A stretch of DNA of 51,655 nt, taken from assembly GCA_947166705.1 (NCBI GenBank), contig CAMVFE010000013.1:1-51655 (forward strand). The letters are read 5' to 3'. The position numbers were made by a program, and so were the translations under genes. Below are positions 44,725-51,655 of this stretch, piece by piece. Source of the stretch: an uncultured Clostridia bacterium (lineage in GTDB: Bacteria; Bacillota; Clostridia; Christensenellales; Aristaeellaceae). The notes beneath the pieces are model-generated. The model was not told where the DNA came from. It worked only from the letters and a program-made list of their open reading frames with translations, and ran no database searches. The first letter of the stretch is position 1, and each line of letters opens with the position of its first letter.

Positions 44725-45474
44725 ATGCATCTTCATCGCTGTGCCCTGTGCCATATCGATCTGGACGGGGTTTCGGTCCGCCGGGGCGGACAGACGCTGC
44801 TGCAGGATGTCTCCATGCATATTCACTGCGGCCAGCTCACCGTTCTCATCGGGCAGAACGGCGCCGGCAAAACCACCCTCATCCGTGCCCTGCTGGGGGA
44901 GATCCCCCACGCCGGCTCCATCCGCCATGTGGACAGCGCCGGGCGGAACCTCGCCCATCTGACCACGGGGTATGTCCCGCAGCATCTTTCCTTTGACCCG
45001 GAAATGCCCGTGACCGTCCGGGATTTTCTCGCCTCCTCGATGACCCGCCGTCCGGTCTGGACGGGTGTGGGCCGGAAGGTGCGCGAAGAGGTGCGCCGGG
45101 CGCTGGCGGACGTGAACGCCGCGGACCTGGAGGAAACGCCCCTCGGCCGCTGCTCCGGGGGTGAGCTGCAGCGCGTCATGCTGGCGCTCGCCCTTCATCC
45201 CGCGCCGGACCTGCTGGTGCTGGATGAGCCGGTCAGCGGCGTGGACCGGAACGGGCTCAGGCTCTTCCTGGATACGGTGACCCGGCTGAAGGAAACCCGG
45301 CATATGGCGATCCTGCTGGTCAGCCATGACCTGCGGCTCGTCCGGGAATACGCGGATCACGTCGTCCTGCTGGAGAAAAACGTGCTCGTCCAGGGCTCCG
45401 CGGATCAGGTATTTCAGTCTCCGGAGTTTGAGTCCGTCTTCGGCTCCGGAACAGGTGAGGAGGTGGAAGCCTGA
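44725..45474 (+). CDS. Metal ABC transporter ATP-binding protein, ZnuC type
   Basis: A 249-residue ATPase of the zinc/manganese importer class. Walker A GQNGAGKTT is at 43-51; CSGGELQRVMLALAL is the signature region, LLVLDEPVSGVD is Walker B and LLVSHDL holds the switch histidine. An N-terminal stretch with His and Cys (MHLHRCALCHID) precedes the ABC domain and may bind metal. AAGGAG lies 12 bases before the ATG, with an in-frame stop upstream, so no longer start exists. Its stop overlaps the permease start (TGATG). No binding-protein gene accompanies the pair. Confidence 0.92.
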   Translation: MHLHRCALCHIDLDGVSVRRGGQTLLQDVSMHIHCGQLTVLIGQNGAGKTTLIRALLGEIPHAGSIRHVDSAGRNLAHLTTGYVPQHLSFDPEMPVTVRDFLASSMTRRPVWTGVGRKVREEVRRALADVNAADLEETPLGRCSGGELQRVMLALALHPAPDLLVLDEPVSGVDRNGLRLFLDTVTRLKETRHMAILLVSHDLRLVREYADHVVLLEKNVLVQGSADQVFQSPEFESVFGSGTGEEVEA

Positions 45475-46313
45475 TGGATGCGGTCTATGCGGTGATGGAC
45501 GCGCTTCTCCCGCTGGAGGCGCTCCGCTTCTCCTTTATGAAGAACGCCTTCCTCGCGGTGCTGCTCCTGACGCCGCTCCTGGGCCTGCTGGGCACCATGG
45601 CGGTCAATCATCAGATGGCCTTCTTCTCCGACGCGCTCGGGCATTCCGCCATCACGGGAATCGGCCTGGGCATCCTCCTCGGCCTGCGCAGCGACCTGCT
45701 GGCCATGCTGGTCTTCGGAATCGTCTGGGCTGTGCTCATCTGCCTGATCAAGCAGAGCGGCTCCGCCTCCGTGGATACGGTCATCTCCGTTTTTTCCTCA
45801 ACCTCCATTGCCGCCGGGCTGATCATCCTGGCGCGGGGCGGTAAATTCGCGCGCTATTCCACGCTGCTCATCGGCGACATTCTCGCCGTCACGCCGCAGG
45901 ATCTGCTGTTCCTGGCCCTGGCGCTCCCCGTCGGGGTCCTGCTTTGGGCCCTGATGTACAATCCCCTGCTGATGACCAGTGTCTCCCCCTCCCTGGCACG
46001 CTCCAGGGGAATCCGGACCCGGCTGGTCGAATGCGCCTTCGTGGTTCTGGTGGCCGTGGCGGTCATGCTGGCCATCCGCTGGGTCGGCGTCATGCTGATC
46101 AACGCGCTGCTGATCCTGCCCGCCGCCGCGGGAAGAAACCTGGCGCGCAATTCCAGGCAGCACGCGGTTTTCTCCGTCCTGATCGCGCTGGCGAGCGGCA
46201 TCCTGGGGCTGTTCCTCGCCTATGCGCTGGATACGAGCGCCGGCGCCTCGATCGTGCTGGTCGCGGCCGCCGTATACGCGCTTTCCCTGCTGCTTCGCCG
46301 CTGGCGCAAATAA
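45474..46313 (+). CDS. Metal ABC transporter permease, ZnuB type
   Basis: A 279-residue permease with seven to eight hydrophobic segments of the ABC-3 family (ZnuB/MntB). Typical features are DALGHSAITGIGLGILLGL, GDILAVTPQDLLFLAL and RWVGVMLINALLILPAAAGR. It overlaps the ATPase gene by one base and would form the homodimeric pore. Which metal is carried (zinc, manganese or iron) is not evident. The gene after it is an unrelated esterase. Confidence 0.94.
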   Translation: MDAVYAVMDALLPLEALRFSFMKNAFLAVLLLTPLLGLLGTMAVNHQMAFFSDALGHSAITGIGLGILLGLRSDLLAMLVFGIVWAVLICLIKQSGSASVDTVISVFSSTSIAAGLIILARGGKFARYSTLLIGDILAVTPQDLLFLALALPVGVLLWALMYNPLLMTSVSPSLARSRGIRTRLVECAFVVLVAVAVMLAIRWVGVMLINALLILPAAAGRNLARNSRQHAVFSVLIALASGILGLFLAYALDTSAGASIVLVAAAVYALSLLLRRWRK

Positions 46314-46377
46314 GCGCCGCGCGCTTCCCTCCCCTTCATCCTTTTGCCCCATCGACCGCGTCTGGAGGATCTGACTG

Positions 46378-47421
46378 ATGAAAACGATGGCAATTACCCC
46401 CGGCGACCCGAATCTTCGCCTGCTTGGCCGCCTGGACGTCTCCCGTACCCCCGTCTGCCTGGACTGGACGGGAAGCGGCGTGGAATTCCGTCTCCGGGGC
46501 TCCGATGCCTGGGCCGAGCTGGAGGCGCCGGAGCAGTCCCCGGTCTTTTACATGATCGTGCTGGCGGACGGCTGTCCCGTCTGCCGCTTCCCCGTGGAGC
46601 CCGGCGTGCGCTTTTATCCGCTGCTGCTCGGCATGGAGCCGGAAAGGGAGCGGACGATTACCCTTCTGAAGGAAACTCAGTGCATGCCTTCCTTCCCGGC
46701 CGCGACCGTCCGTCTCCGTTCCCTCCGCTGGGAGGGTGAGCTGCTGCCTCCGCCGTCCTATGGCTTGCGGATCGAATTCATCGGCGACAGCCTGACCAGC
46801 GGGGAGGGCGCGCTCGCCCCCATGGGAAACGAGGAGTGGGTCACGGCCTGGTTCAGCGCCCGGGGCAATTATGCCTGGTACGCCTGCCGCTTGCTGAACG
46901 CGGAGCCGCGCCTCCTCAGCCAGAGCGGCTACGGCGCCGTCTGGAACTACCTGCATGACGAATCCCAGAATATGACCGACGGCTATGAGAAAACCGTCGG
47001 CGTCCTCCACGGCCCGGAGGCGGAAGCCCGCGGCTGCGCCGCTGAATACGACTTTGCTTCCTGGCCCGCGGATATCGTCTGCATCCGCCTGCTGAGCAAT
47101 GACGCGGGGGGCATGAAGCTGAAGGAGTCCTTCGATCAGGATCACGCTCCCCTCGTGCAGGGCTGCCTGACGCTGCTTCGGAAGGTCCGCGCCCATAACC
47201 CCGGCGCGAAGATCGTCTGGATCAAACCCGCGTCCGACTGCTTCCCGGAAATTGCCGACGAAGCGGCGGAGCTCGCCCGCGCGGAGGGCATCCGGGATCT
47301 GTACACCTTCGCCCTGCCGGATTACCGTCCGGAGGACTGCGGGGCCCGGTTCCACCCCTCCGCGGCCTGGAACAGGAAGGCGGGAGAGCTGCTCGGAAAC
47401 TTCCTGAAGGGCATCCTGTAA
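46378..47421 (+). CDS. SGNH/GDSL hydrolase, CE2-like esterase
   Basis: A 347-residue two-domain esterase. An N-terminal beta-sandwich-like domain (1-125) precedes an SGNH domain with GDSLTSGEG at 136-144 (Ser138). The C-terminal His lies in ARFHPSAAWN near residue 325. The usual Asp two or three residues before that His is absent, as in family CE2 acetyl esterases that work with a Ser-His dyad. The fold order also fits CE2, which deacetylates plant polysaccharides. It lacks a signal peptide, so imported acetylated oligosaccharides are a plausible substrate. TGGAGGA precedes the ATG. Confidence 0.88.
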   Translation: MKTMAITPGDPNLRLLGRLDVSRTPVCLDWTGSGVEFRLRGSDAWAELEAPEQSPVFYMIVLADGCPVCRFPVEPGVRFYPLLLGMEPERERTITLLKETQCMPSFPAATVRLRSLRWEGELLPPPSYGLRIEFIGDSLTSGEGALAPMGNEEWVTAWFSARGNYAWYACRLLNAEPRLLSQSGYGAVWNYLHDESQNMTDGYEKTVGVLHGPEAEARGCAAEYDFASWPADIVCIRLLSNDAGGMKLKESFDQDHAPLVQGCLTLLRKVRAHNPGAKIVWIKPASDCFPEIADEAAELARAEGIRDLYTFALPDYRPEDCGARFHPSAAWNRKAGELLGNFLKGIL

Positions 47422-47470
47422 TTCCGCGGCGTCTCCCCGGTCTCCCGTCCCCGTGTGATGCTTCTCCGGG

Positions 47471-47500
47471 TCCGGCGCTTCGCCGGATCCGGCGTTCTTC
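47471..47500 (+). terminator. Possible weak terminator after the esterase gene
   Basis: TCCGGCG and CGCCGGA (47471-47487) form a seven-pair stem with a three-base loop, followed after some bases by a mildly T-rich stretch. Termination here is uncertain. Confidence 0.35.
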
Positions 47501-47543
47501 TGTTTCCGGATCCGTCTTTCCCGGGTTTTTTCCTGTTTTTTAT

Positions 47544-47572
47544 TTGACGGATCCATTCCCGACCCCTATAAT
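47544..47572 (+). promoter_or_regulatory. Promoter of the vorDBAC operon
   Basis: TTGACG (47544-47549) and a perfect TATAAT (47567-47572) are separated by exactly 17 bases, with T-rich sequence upstream. The start codon of the first gene is 36 bases downstream. Confidence 0.85.
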
Positions 47573-47608
47573 GCTTTTTAACCCTAATGTTAAGGAGGCG
47601 TTTCTGCC

Positions 47609-47812
47609 ATGGCTCAGCTGACCATCGCGCGGGAAACCTGCAAGGGCTGCGGCCTCTGTGCCGATGTCTGCCCGAAGCAGATCCTTGCCCTGAGCAGGGA
47701 AATCAATTCCAAAGGCTATCACCCCATCGCCGTCACGGATCAGAGCAAATGCATCGGCTGCGCATTCTGCGCCCGCATGTGCCCGGATGCCGTCATTAAA
47801 GTGGAAAAGTAA
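47609..47812 (+). CDS. vorD: 2-oxoacid:ferredoxin oxidoreductase delta (ferredoxin) subunit
   Basis: A 67-residue 2[4Fe-4S] ferredoxin-type subunit that passes electrons from the thiamine-diphosphate centre to external ferredoxin. The two CxxCxxCxxxCP motifs are at residues 11-22 and 48-59. AAGGAGG precedes the ATG by 11 bases. It is the first of four tightly spaced genes whose order (delta, alpha, beta, gamma) matches VorDBAC of Clostridia. Confidence 0.95.
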   Translation: MAQLTIARETCKGCGLCADVCPKQILALSREINSKGYHPIAVTDQSKCIGCAFCARMCPDAVIKVEK

Positions 47813-47829
47813 AAGGAGGAAGCGTTACC

Positions 47830-48906
47830 GTGAGTCAGAAAATGCTCATGAAGGGAAATGAGGCCATCGCCGAAGCCGCCATCCAGGCGGGATGCCGCTT
47901 CTTCTTTGGCTACCCCATCACCCCCCAGAACCAGATCCCGGAATACATGTCCAAGCGGCTGCCGAAAATTGAGGGCGGCTGCTTCCTGCAGGCGGAGAGC
48001 GAAGTCGCCGCCATCAACATGGTTTACGGCGCGGCCGGCGCGGGCGCCCGCGTCATGACCTCGTCCTCCTCCCCGGGAATCTCCCTCAAGCAGGAGGGCA
48101 TCAGCTACATCGTCGGCGCCGAGCTTCCCTGTGTCATCGTGAACATGGTCCGCGGCGGCCCCGGCCTGGGATCCATCCAGCCCGCCCAGAGCGATTACTA
48201 TCAGTCCACCCGCGGCGGCGGCCACGGGGACTACCGCATGCTCGTGCTGGCTCCCTCCTCCGTCCAGGAGGCGGTGGAGCTCACCCAGCTCGCCTTCGAT
48301 CTGGCGGATAAATACCGCAATCCTGTCCTGGTCATGGGCGACGGCCTGATCGGCCAGATGATGGAGCCCGTCGAAATGCCGGACTATCAGAAGCCGGCCG
48401 ACCTCCCGCCCAAAACCTGGGCGGCCACCGGCTGGACGCCCCAGTCCGACCGGGAGCGGGCGATCATCAATTCCCTGTATATCGATCCCGCCGTGCTGGA
48501 AAAGCATGTCAATCATCTGTATGAGAAATACGCCGTCATGGAGCAGACCGAATGCCGCTGGCAGGAGGAGATGACGGAGGACGCGGATTACGTGATCGTC
48601 GCCTACGGCACCACGGCCCGCATCGCGCGCTCCGCCATGCGGAAGCTGCGGGAGGAAGGCATCAAGGCCGGCCTCATCCGGCCCATCACCCTCTGGCCGT
48701 TCCCGTCCGCGCCCATCGCGAAGGCCGCGGATCACGCGAAGGCCTTCCTCACGGTGGAAATGAGCATGGGCCAGATGGTGGATGACGTCCGCCTGGCGGT
48801 GGAAGGAAAGCGCCCCGTGCATTTCTTCGGCCGGACGGGCGGCATCGTGCCCACGGTCCGCGAGATCATCACCCAGGTCGAAAATCTGGCAAAGGAGGGG
48901 AAGTAA
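47830..48906 (+). CDS. vorB: 2-oxoacid:ferredoxin oxidoreductase alpha subunit, VorB type
   Basis: A 358-residue alpha subunit of a 2-oxoacid (probably branched-chain 2-oxoisovalerate) ferredoxin oxidoreductase. It reads [36 protein letters not shown] and [20 protein letters not shown], the VorB pattern. It starts with GTG behind AAAGGAGG. The complex oxidatively decarboxylates 2-oxoacids to acyl-CoA with reduced ferredoxin, or runs in reverse. A 2-oxoglutarate (KorA) role cannot be excluded. Confidence 0.94.
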   Translation: MSQKMLMKGNEAIAEAAIQAGCRFFFGYPITPQNQIPEYMSKRLPKIEGGCFLQAESEVAAINMVYGAAGAGARVMTSSSSPGISLKQEGISYIVGAELPCVIVNMVRGGPGLGSIQPAQSDYYQSTRGGGHGDYRMLVLAPSSVQEAVELTQLAFDLADKYRNPVLVMGDGLIGQMMEPVEMPDYQKPADLPPKTWAATGWTPQSDRERAIINSLYIDPAVLEKHVNHLYEKYAVMEQTECRWQEEMTEDADYVIVAYGTTARIARSAMRKLREEGIKAGLIRPITLWPFPSAPIAKAADHAKAFLTVEMSMGQMVDDVRLAVEGKRPVHFFGRTGGIVPTVREIITQVENLAKEGK

Positions 48907-48907
48907 C

Positions 48908-49645
<738 letters not shown>

Positions 49646-49649
49646 TTCC

Positions 49650-50186
49650 ATGGAAGCTCAGTTCCTGATTGCAGGCTTCGGCGGGCAGGGCGTGCTGCTG
49701 ATCGGCCAGCTGCTGGCCAAGGCCGCCATGCACGAGGGCATGAACGTTTCCTGGATGCCCTCCTACGGCCCGGAAATGCGCGGCGGAGAAGCGAACTGCG
49801 CCGTGGTCATCTCCGATGAGCCCATCGGTTCCCCGCTGGTCACGGAGATTCCCTTCGCGGTCATCATGAACAAGCCCAGCATGATCAAGTTCACCCCGGC
49901 CATGGAAAAGGGCGGCGTCATGCTGTACAATTCCTCCCTGATCGATATCAAGCCGGACCGTGACGATATTACCGCCATCCCGGTTGACTGCAACGGCATC
50001 GCGGAGCAGCTGGGCAACTCCCGCGTCGCGAACATGGTCATGCTCGGCGCCATCCTGAAAAAGACCGGCGTCGTCTCCATCGATTCCGCGATGGAGGCCC
50101 TGAAGGCCACCTTCGGCCCGAAGAAGGAGCATCTCCTTCCCATCAACCGCCAGGCGATGGAAAAGGGCGCCGAATGCGTTCTGTGA
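49650..50186 (+). CDS. vorC: 2-oxoacid:ferredoxin oxidoreductase gamma subunit
   Basis: A 178-residue gamma subunit that binds coenzyme A. It starts MEAQFLIAGFGGQGVLLIGQ and continues WMPSYGPEMRGGEANCAVVI, both diagnostic of the family. It lies 4 bases after the beta-subunit stop and is followed by a UUCG-capped terminator, which ends the operon. Confidence 0.95.
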   Translation: MEAQFLIAGFGGQGVLLIGQLLAKAAMHEGMNVSWMPSYGPEMRGGEANCAVVISDEPIGSPLVTEIPFAVIMNKPSMIKFTPAMEKGGVMLYNSSLIDIKPDRDDITAIPVDCNGIAEQLGNSRVANMVMLGAILKKTGVVSIDSAMEALKATFGPKKEHLLPINRQAMEKGAECVL

Positions 50187-50196
50187 TGTGATTTCC

Positions 50197-50226
50197 AAAA
50201 ACCCGGAGCTTCGGCTCCGGTTTTTT
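50197..50226 (+). terminator. Terminator of vorDBAC (UUCG tetraloop)
   Basis: CCGGAGC-TTCG-GCTCCGG (50203-50220) is a seven-pair stem with the very stable UUCG loop, followed by six T residues. A run of A residues on its left side could let it act on the opposite strand too. Confidence 0.95.
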
Positions 50227-50295
50227 GATTTCCGTCCGGGGCCGGCATCGTCCTGAGCCCGGCTGATCCTGCAGTTTTCGAAATAAAGCGTTCAG

Positions 50296-50328
50296 AAAAG
50301 GCCGTACCGATGTGCCGGTACGGCCTTT
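50296..50328 (-). terminator. Terminator of gyrA
   Basis: AAAGGCCGTACC (50297-50308) pairs perfectly with GGTACGGCCTTT (50317-50328). On the minus strand the stem ends in TTTT. It lies 20 bases after the gyrA stop. Confidence 0.8.
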
Positions 50329-50347
50329 CCCTTATGTCCGGGGCTCC

Positions 50348-51655
50348 TTAAATGTCCCCTTCATCCTTCTGATCCGCTTCTCCTGCGGACTCCGCGTCTT
50401 CTCCGTCCGCCGGGATTCCCGCGGCTTCCGCGTTCTCTCCGGCTCCGACATAATCCATGCTATCCGCGTACTCCGTGCCTTCCCCGGTCTCCTGTCCCTC
50501 GGTCTCCTCCGCGGCTTCCTCCTCCGGCTCGGCCCGGCAGACAGCGACCACCTGCGCGCCCTCGGACAGCTTCATGATCCGGACGCCCTGGGTGTTCCGG
50601 CCGCAGAGGCGCACGTCCGCCGCCCGCGCGCGGATGATGGTTCCGTCGTCGGTAATCAGCAGGATATCCTCGTCCTCATGAACGAGCAGCAGTGCCGCCA
50701 GGTCGCCCGTCTTCTCGGTCAGGTTGACCGCCCGGATTCCCTTTCCGTTCCTTCCCTGCTCCCTGTATTCCTCGGGGTCGGTCCGCTTTCCGAATCCGTT
50801 GCTGGTGATGGCCAGGATCGTCGTATCCGGCTCAATCACCGCGATATCGATCACCTCGTCGTCCCCCGCCAGCTTCATGGAGCGGACGCCGATGCTGTTC
50901 CGGCCCAGGTTGCGGACATGCTTCTCGTTAAACCGGATGGACATGCCCTTCCGGCTGCTCAGCAGCATATCGTCGTTCCCCGTGCTCAGCCGCACGCCAA
51001 TCAGCTCGTCCTCTTCCCGCAGGGCGATGGCGATCAGGCCGTTCTTCCGCAGGTTGCGGAACTCGTCCAGGGCCGTCTTCTTGATCATCGCGCCGCGCGT
51101 GGCCATGACGAGGTTGTATTCCTCTTCGCTCTCCCTCGGCATGGGCAGCATGGTGGAAACCTTCTCCCCGGCCGTGATCTGCAGCAGGTTGATGATGGCC
51201 GTCCCGCGGGCCTGCCGTCCGGCTTCCGGAATCTGGTAGCACTTCAGGCTGTAGACCCTGCCGCGGTTGGTGAAGAACATGATCTCCTGGTGCGTGGAAA
51301 CGACGCACATCTGCACCGTGTAGTCCGTGTCCTTCACGTTCATGCCGCTCACGCCGCGGCCGCCGCGGTGCTGCGCACGGTACACGCTGGACGGCACGCG
51401 CTTCACGTAGCCTTCGTGGGTCAGCGTGACGACCATGTTTTCTTCCTGGATCAGGTCCTCGACGTCGATCTCGTCCTCGACGATGGTCAGCTCGCTCCGG
51501 CGGGGATCGCCGTACTTGTCCCGGATCTCCGAAATTTCCGTCTTGATGACGTTCATCAGCTCATGCTCGTCCGCGAGGATTTCCTGCAGCCGGGCAATGG
51601 TCTTCTCCAGCTCCTGGTATTCCTCCATCAGGCGCTCCCGCTCCAGTCCGGTCAG
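50348..51655 (-). CDS. gyrA: DNA gyrase subunit A, C-terminal part (cut by window edge)
   Basis: The last 435 codons of gyrA; the reading frame is open to the window edge (LTGLERERLMEEYQELEKTI). It holds the end of the coiled-coil gate and the whole DNA-wrapping beta-pinwheel. The GyrA box appears as QHRGGRG, which separates gyrase from topoisomerase IV. The pinwheel blades (MFFTNRGRVYSLKCYQIPE, LAITSNGFGKRTDPEEYREQ, ITDDGTIIRA) are intact. An acidic tail of about 60 residues, rich in Glu, Asp and Gly, follows the last blade and is longer than in many Firmicutes. It is closed by a terminator. Confidence 0.97.
   Translation of the reverse strand: MTGLERERLMEEYQELEKTIARLQEILADEHELMNVIKTEISEIRDKYGDPRRSELTIVEDEIDVEDLIQEENMVVTLTHEGYVKRVPSSVYRAQHRGGRGVSGMNVKDTDYTVQMCVVSTHQEIMFFTNRGRVYSLKCYQIPEAGRQARGTAIINLLQITAGEKVSTMLPMPRESEEEYNLVMATRGAMIKKTALDEFRNLRKNGLIAIALREEDELIGVRLSTGNDDMLLSSRKGMSIRFNEKHVRNLGRNSIGVRSMKLAGDDEVIDIAVIEPDTTILAITSNGFGKRTDPEEYREQGRNGKGIRAVNLTEKTGDLAALLLVHEDEDILLITDDGTIIRARAADVRLCGRNTQGVRIMKLSEGAQVVAVCRAEPEEEAAEETEGQETGEGTEYADSMDYVGAGENAEAAGIPADGEDAESAGEADQKDEGDI

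Overview
The window reads as a chromosomal segment of a GC-rich member of the Clostridia (Bacillota), probably a gut or rumen plant-fibre degrader. The basis is the gene order secY-adk-map-KOW protein-infA-rpmJ, the zinc-ribbon (type Z) S14, a zinc-LID adenylate kinase, a VorDBAC 2-oxoacid:ferredoxin oxidoreductase (anaerobic metabolism) and a pectin-oligosaccharide locus. I cannot name a genus from sequence alone; an Aristaeellaceae/Christensenellales-type lineage is only a guess.

Layout. 1-534: a tRNA-Arg(CCT) cut by the window edge, an AT-richer spacer, and the 5' half of a second tRNA-Arg(CCT) that still has a consensus promoter but loses its anticodon stem. 535-2294: trpS and a ThrH-type phosphatase (minus strand). 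2429-6902: a plus-strand run of alpha/beta hydrolase, unknown protein, metallo-beta-lactamase-fold hydrolase, zinc-dependent phospholipase C-like protein and MATE exporter. 7057-10889: a GH28 polygalacturonase without signal peptide, then kduI and kduD, closed by a terminator. 11010-21767: a large transport operon holding a membrane protein, two LplB/YtcP-type permeases, a solute-binding protein without lipobox, four small multi-pass membrane proteins, two MsmX/UgpC-type ATPases and a GH105 unsaturated-uronyl hydrolase. Together these two operons would import pectic oligosaccharides, cut them inside the cell, and feed unsaturated uronate through KduI and KduD to 2-keto-3-deoxygluconate.

21817-36278: a serine hydrolase, then the S10-spc ribosomal superoperon on the minus strand (rpsJ to rpmJ with secY, adk, map, infA), from one strong promoter with upstream phased A-tracts to a terminator directly after rpmJ. 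The usual rpsM-rpsK-rpsD-rpoA-rplQ block does not follow. Two unusually long, structured spacers interrupt the operon. 36440-44493: a second minus-strand operon, parA-parB-sugar transferase-split transketolase-LicD-YycJ-ABC-F, with a 34-bp x4 tandem repeat in its middle. 44644-47421: a divergent metal-type ABC transporter pair and an SGNH esterase. 47544-50226: vorDBAC with its own promoter and terminator. 50297-51655: the 3' part of gyrA.

The most interesting candidate for an undescribed system is the set of small membrane proteins interleaved with the two ATPases in the oligosaccharide transporter. Next are the broken tRNA-Arg pair and the repeat and operator-like structures around parA and the sugar transferase.
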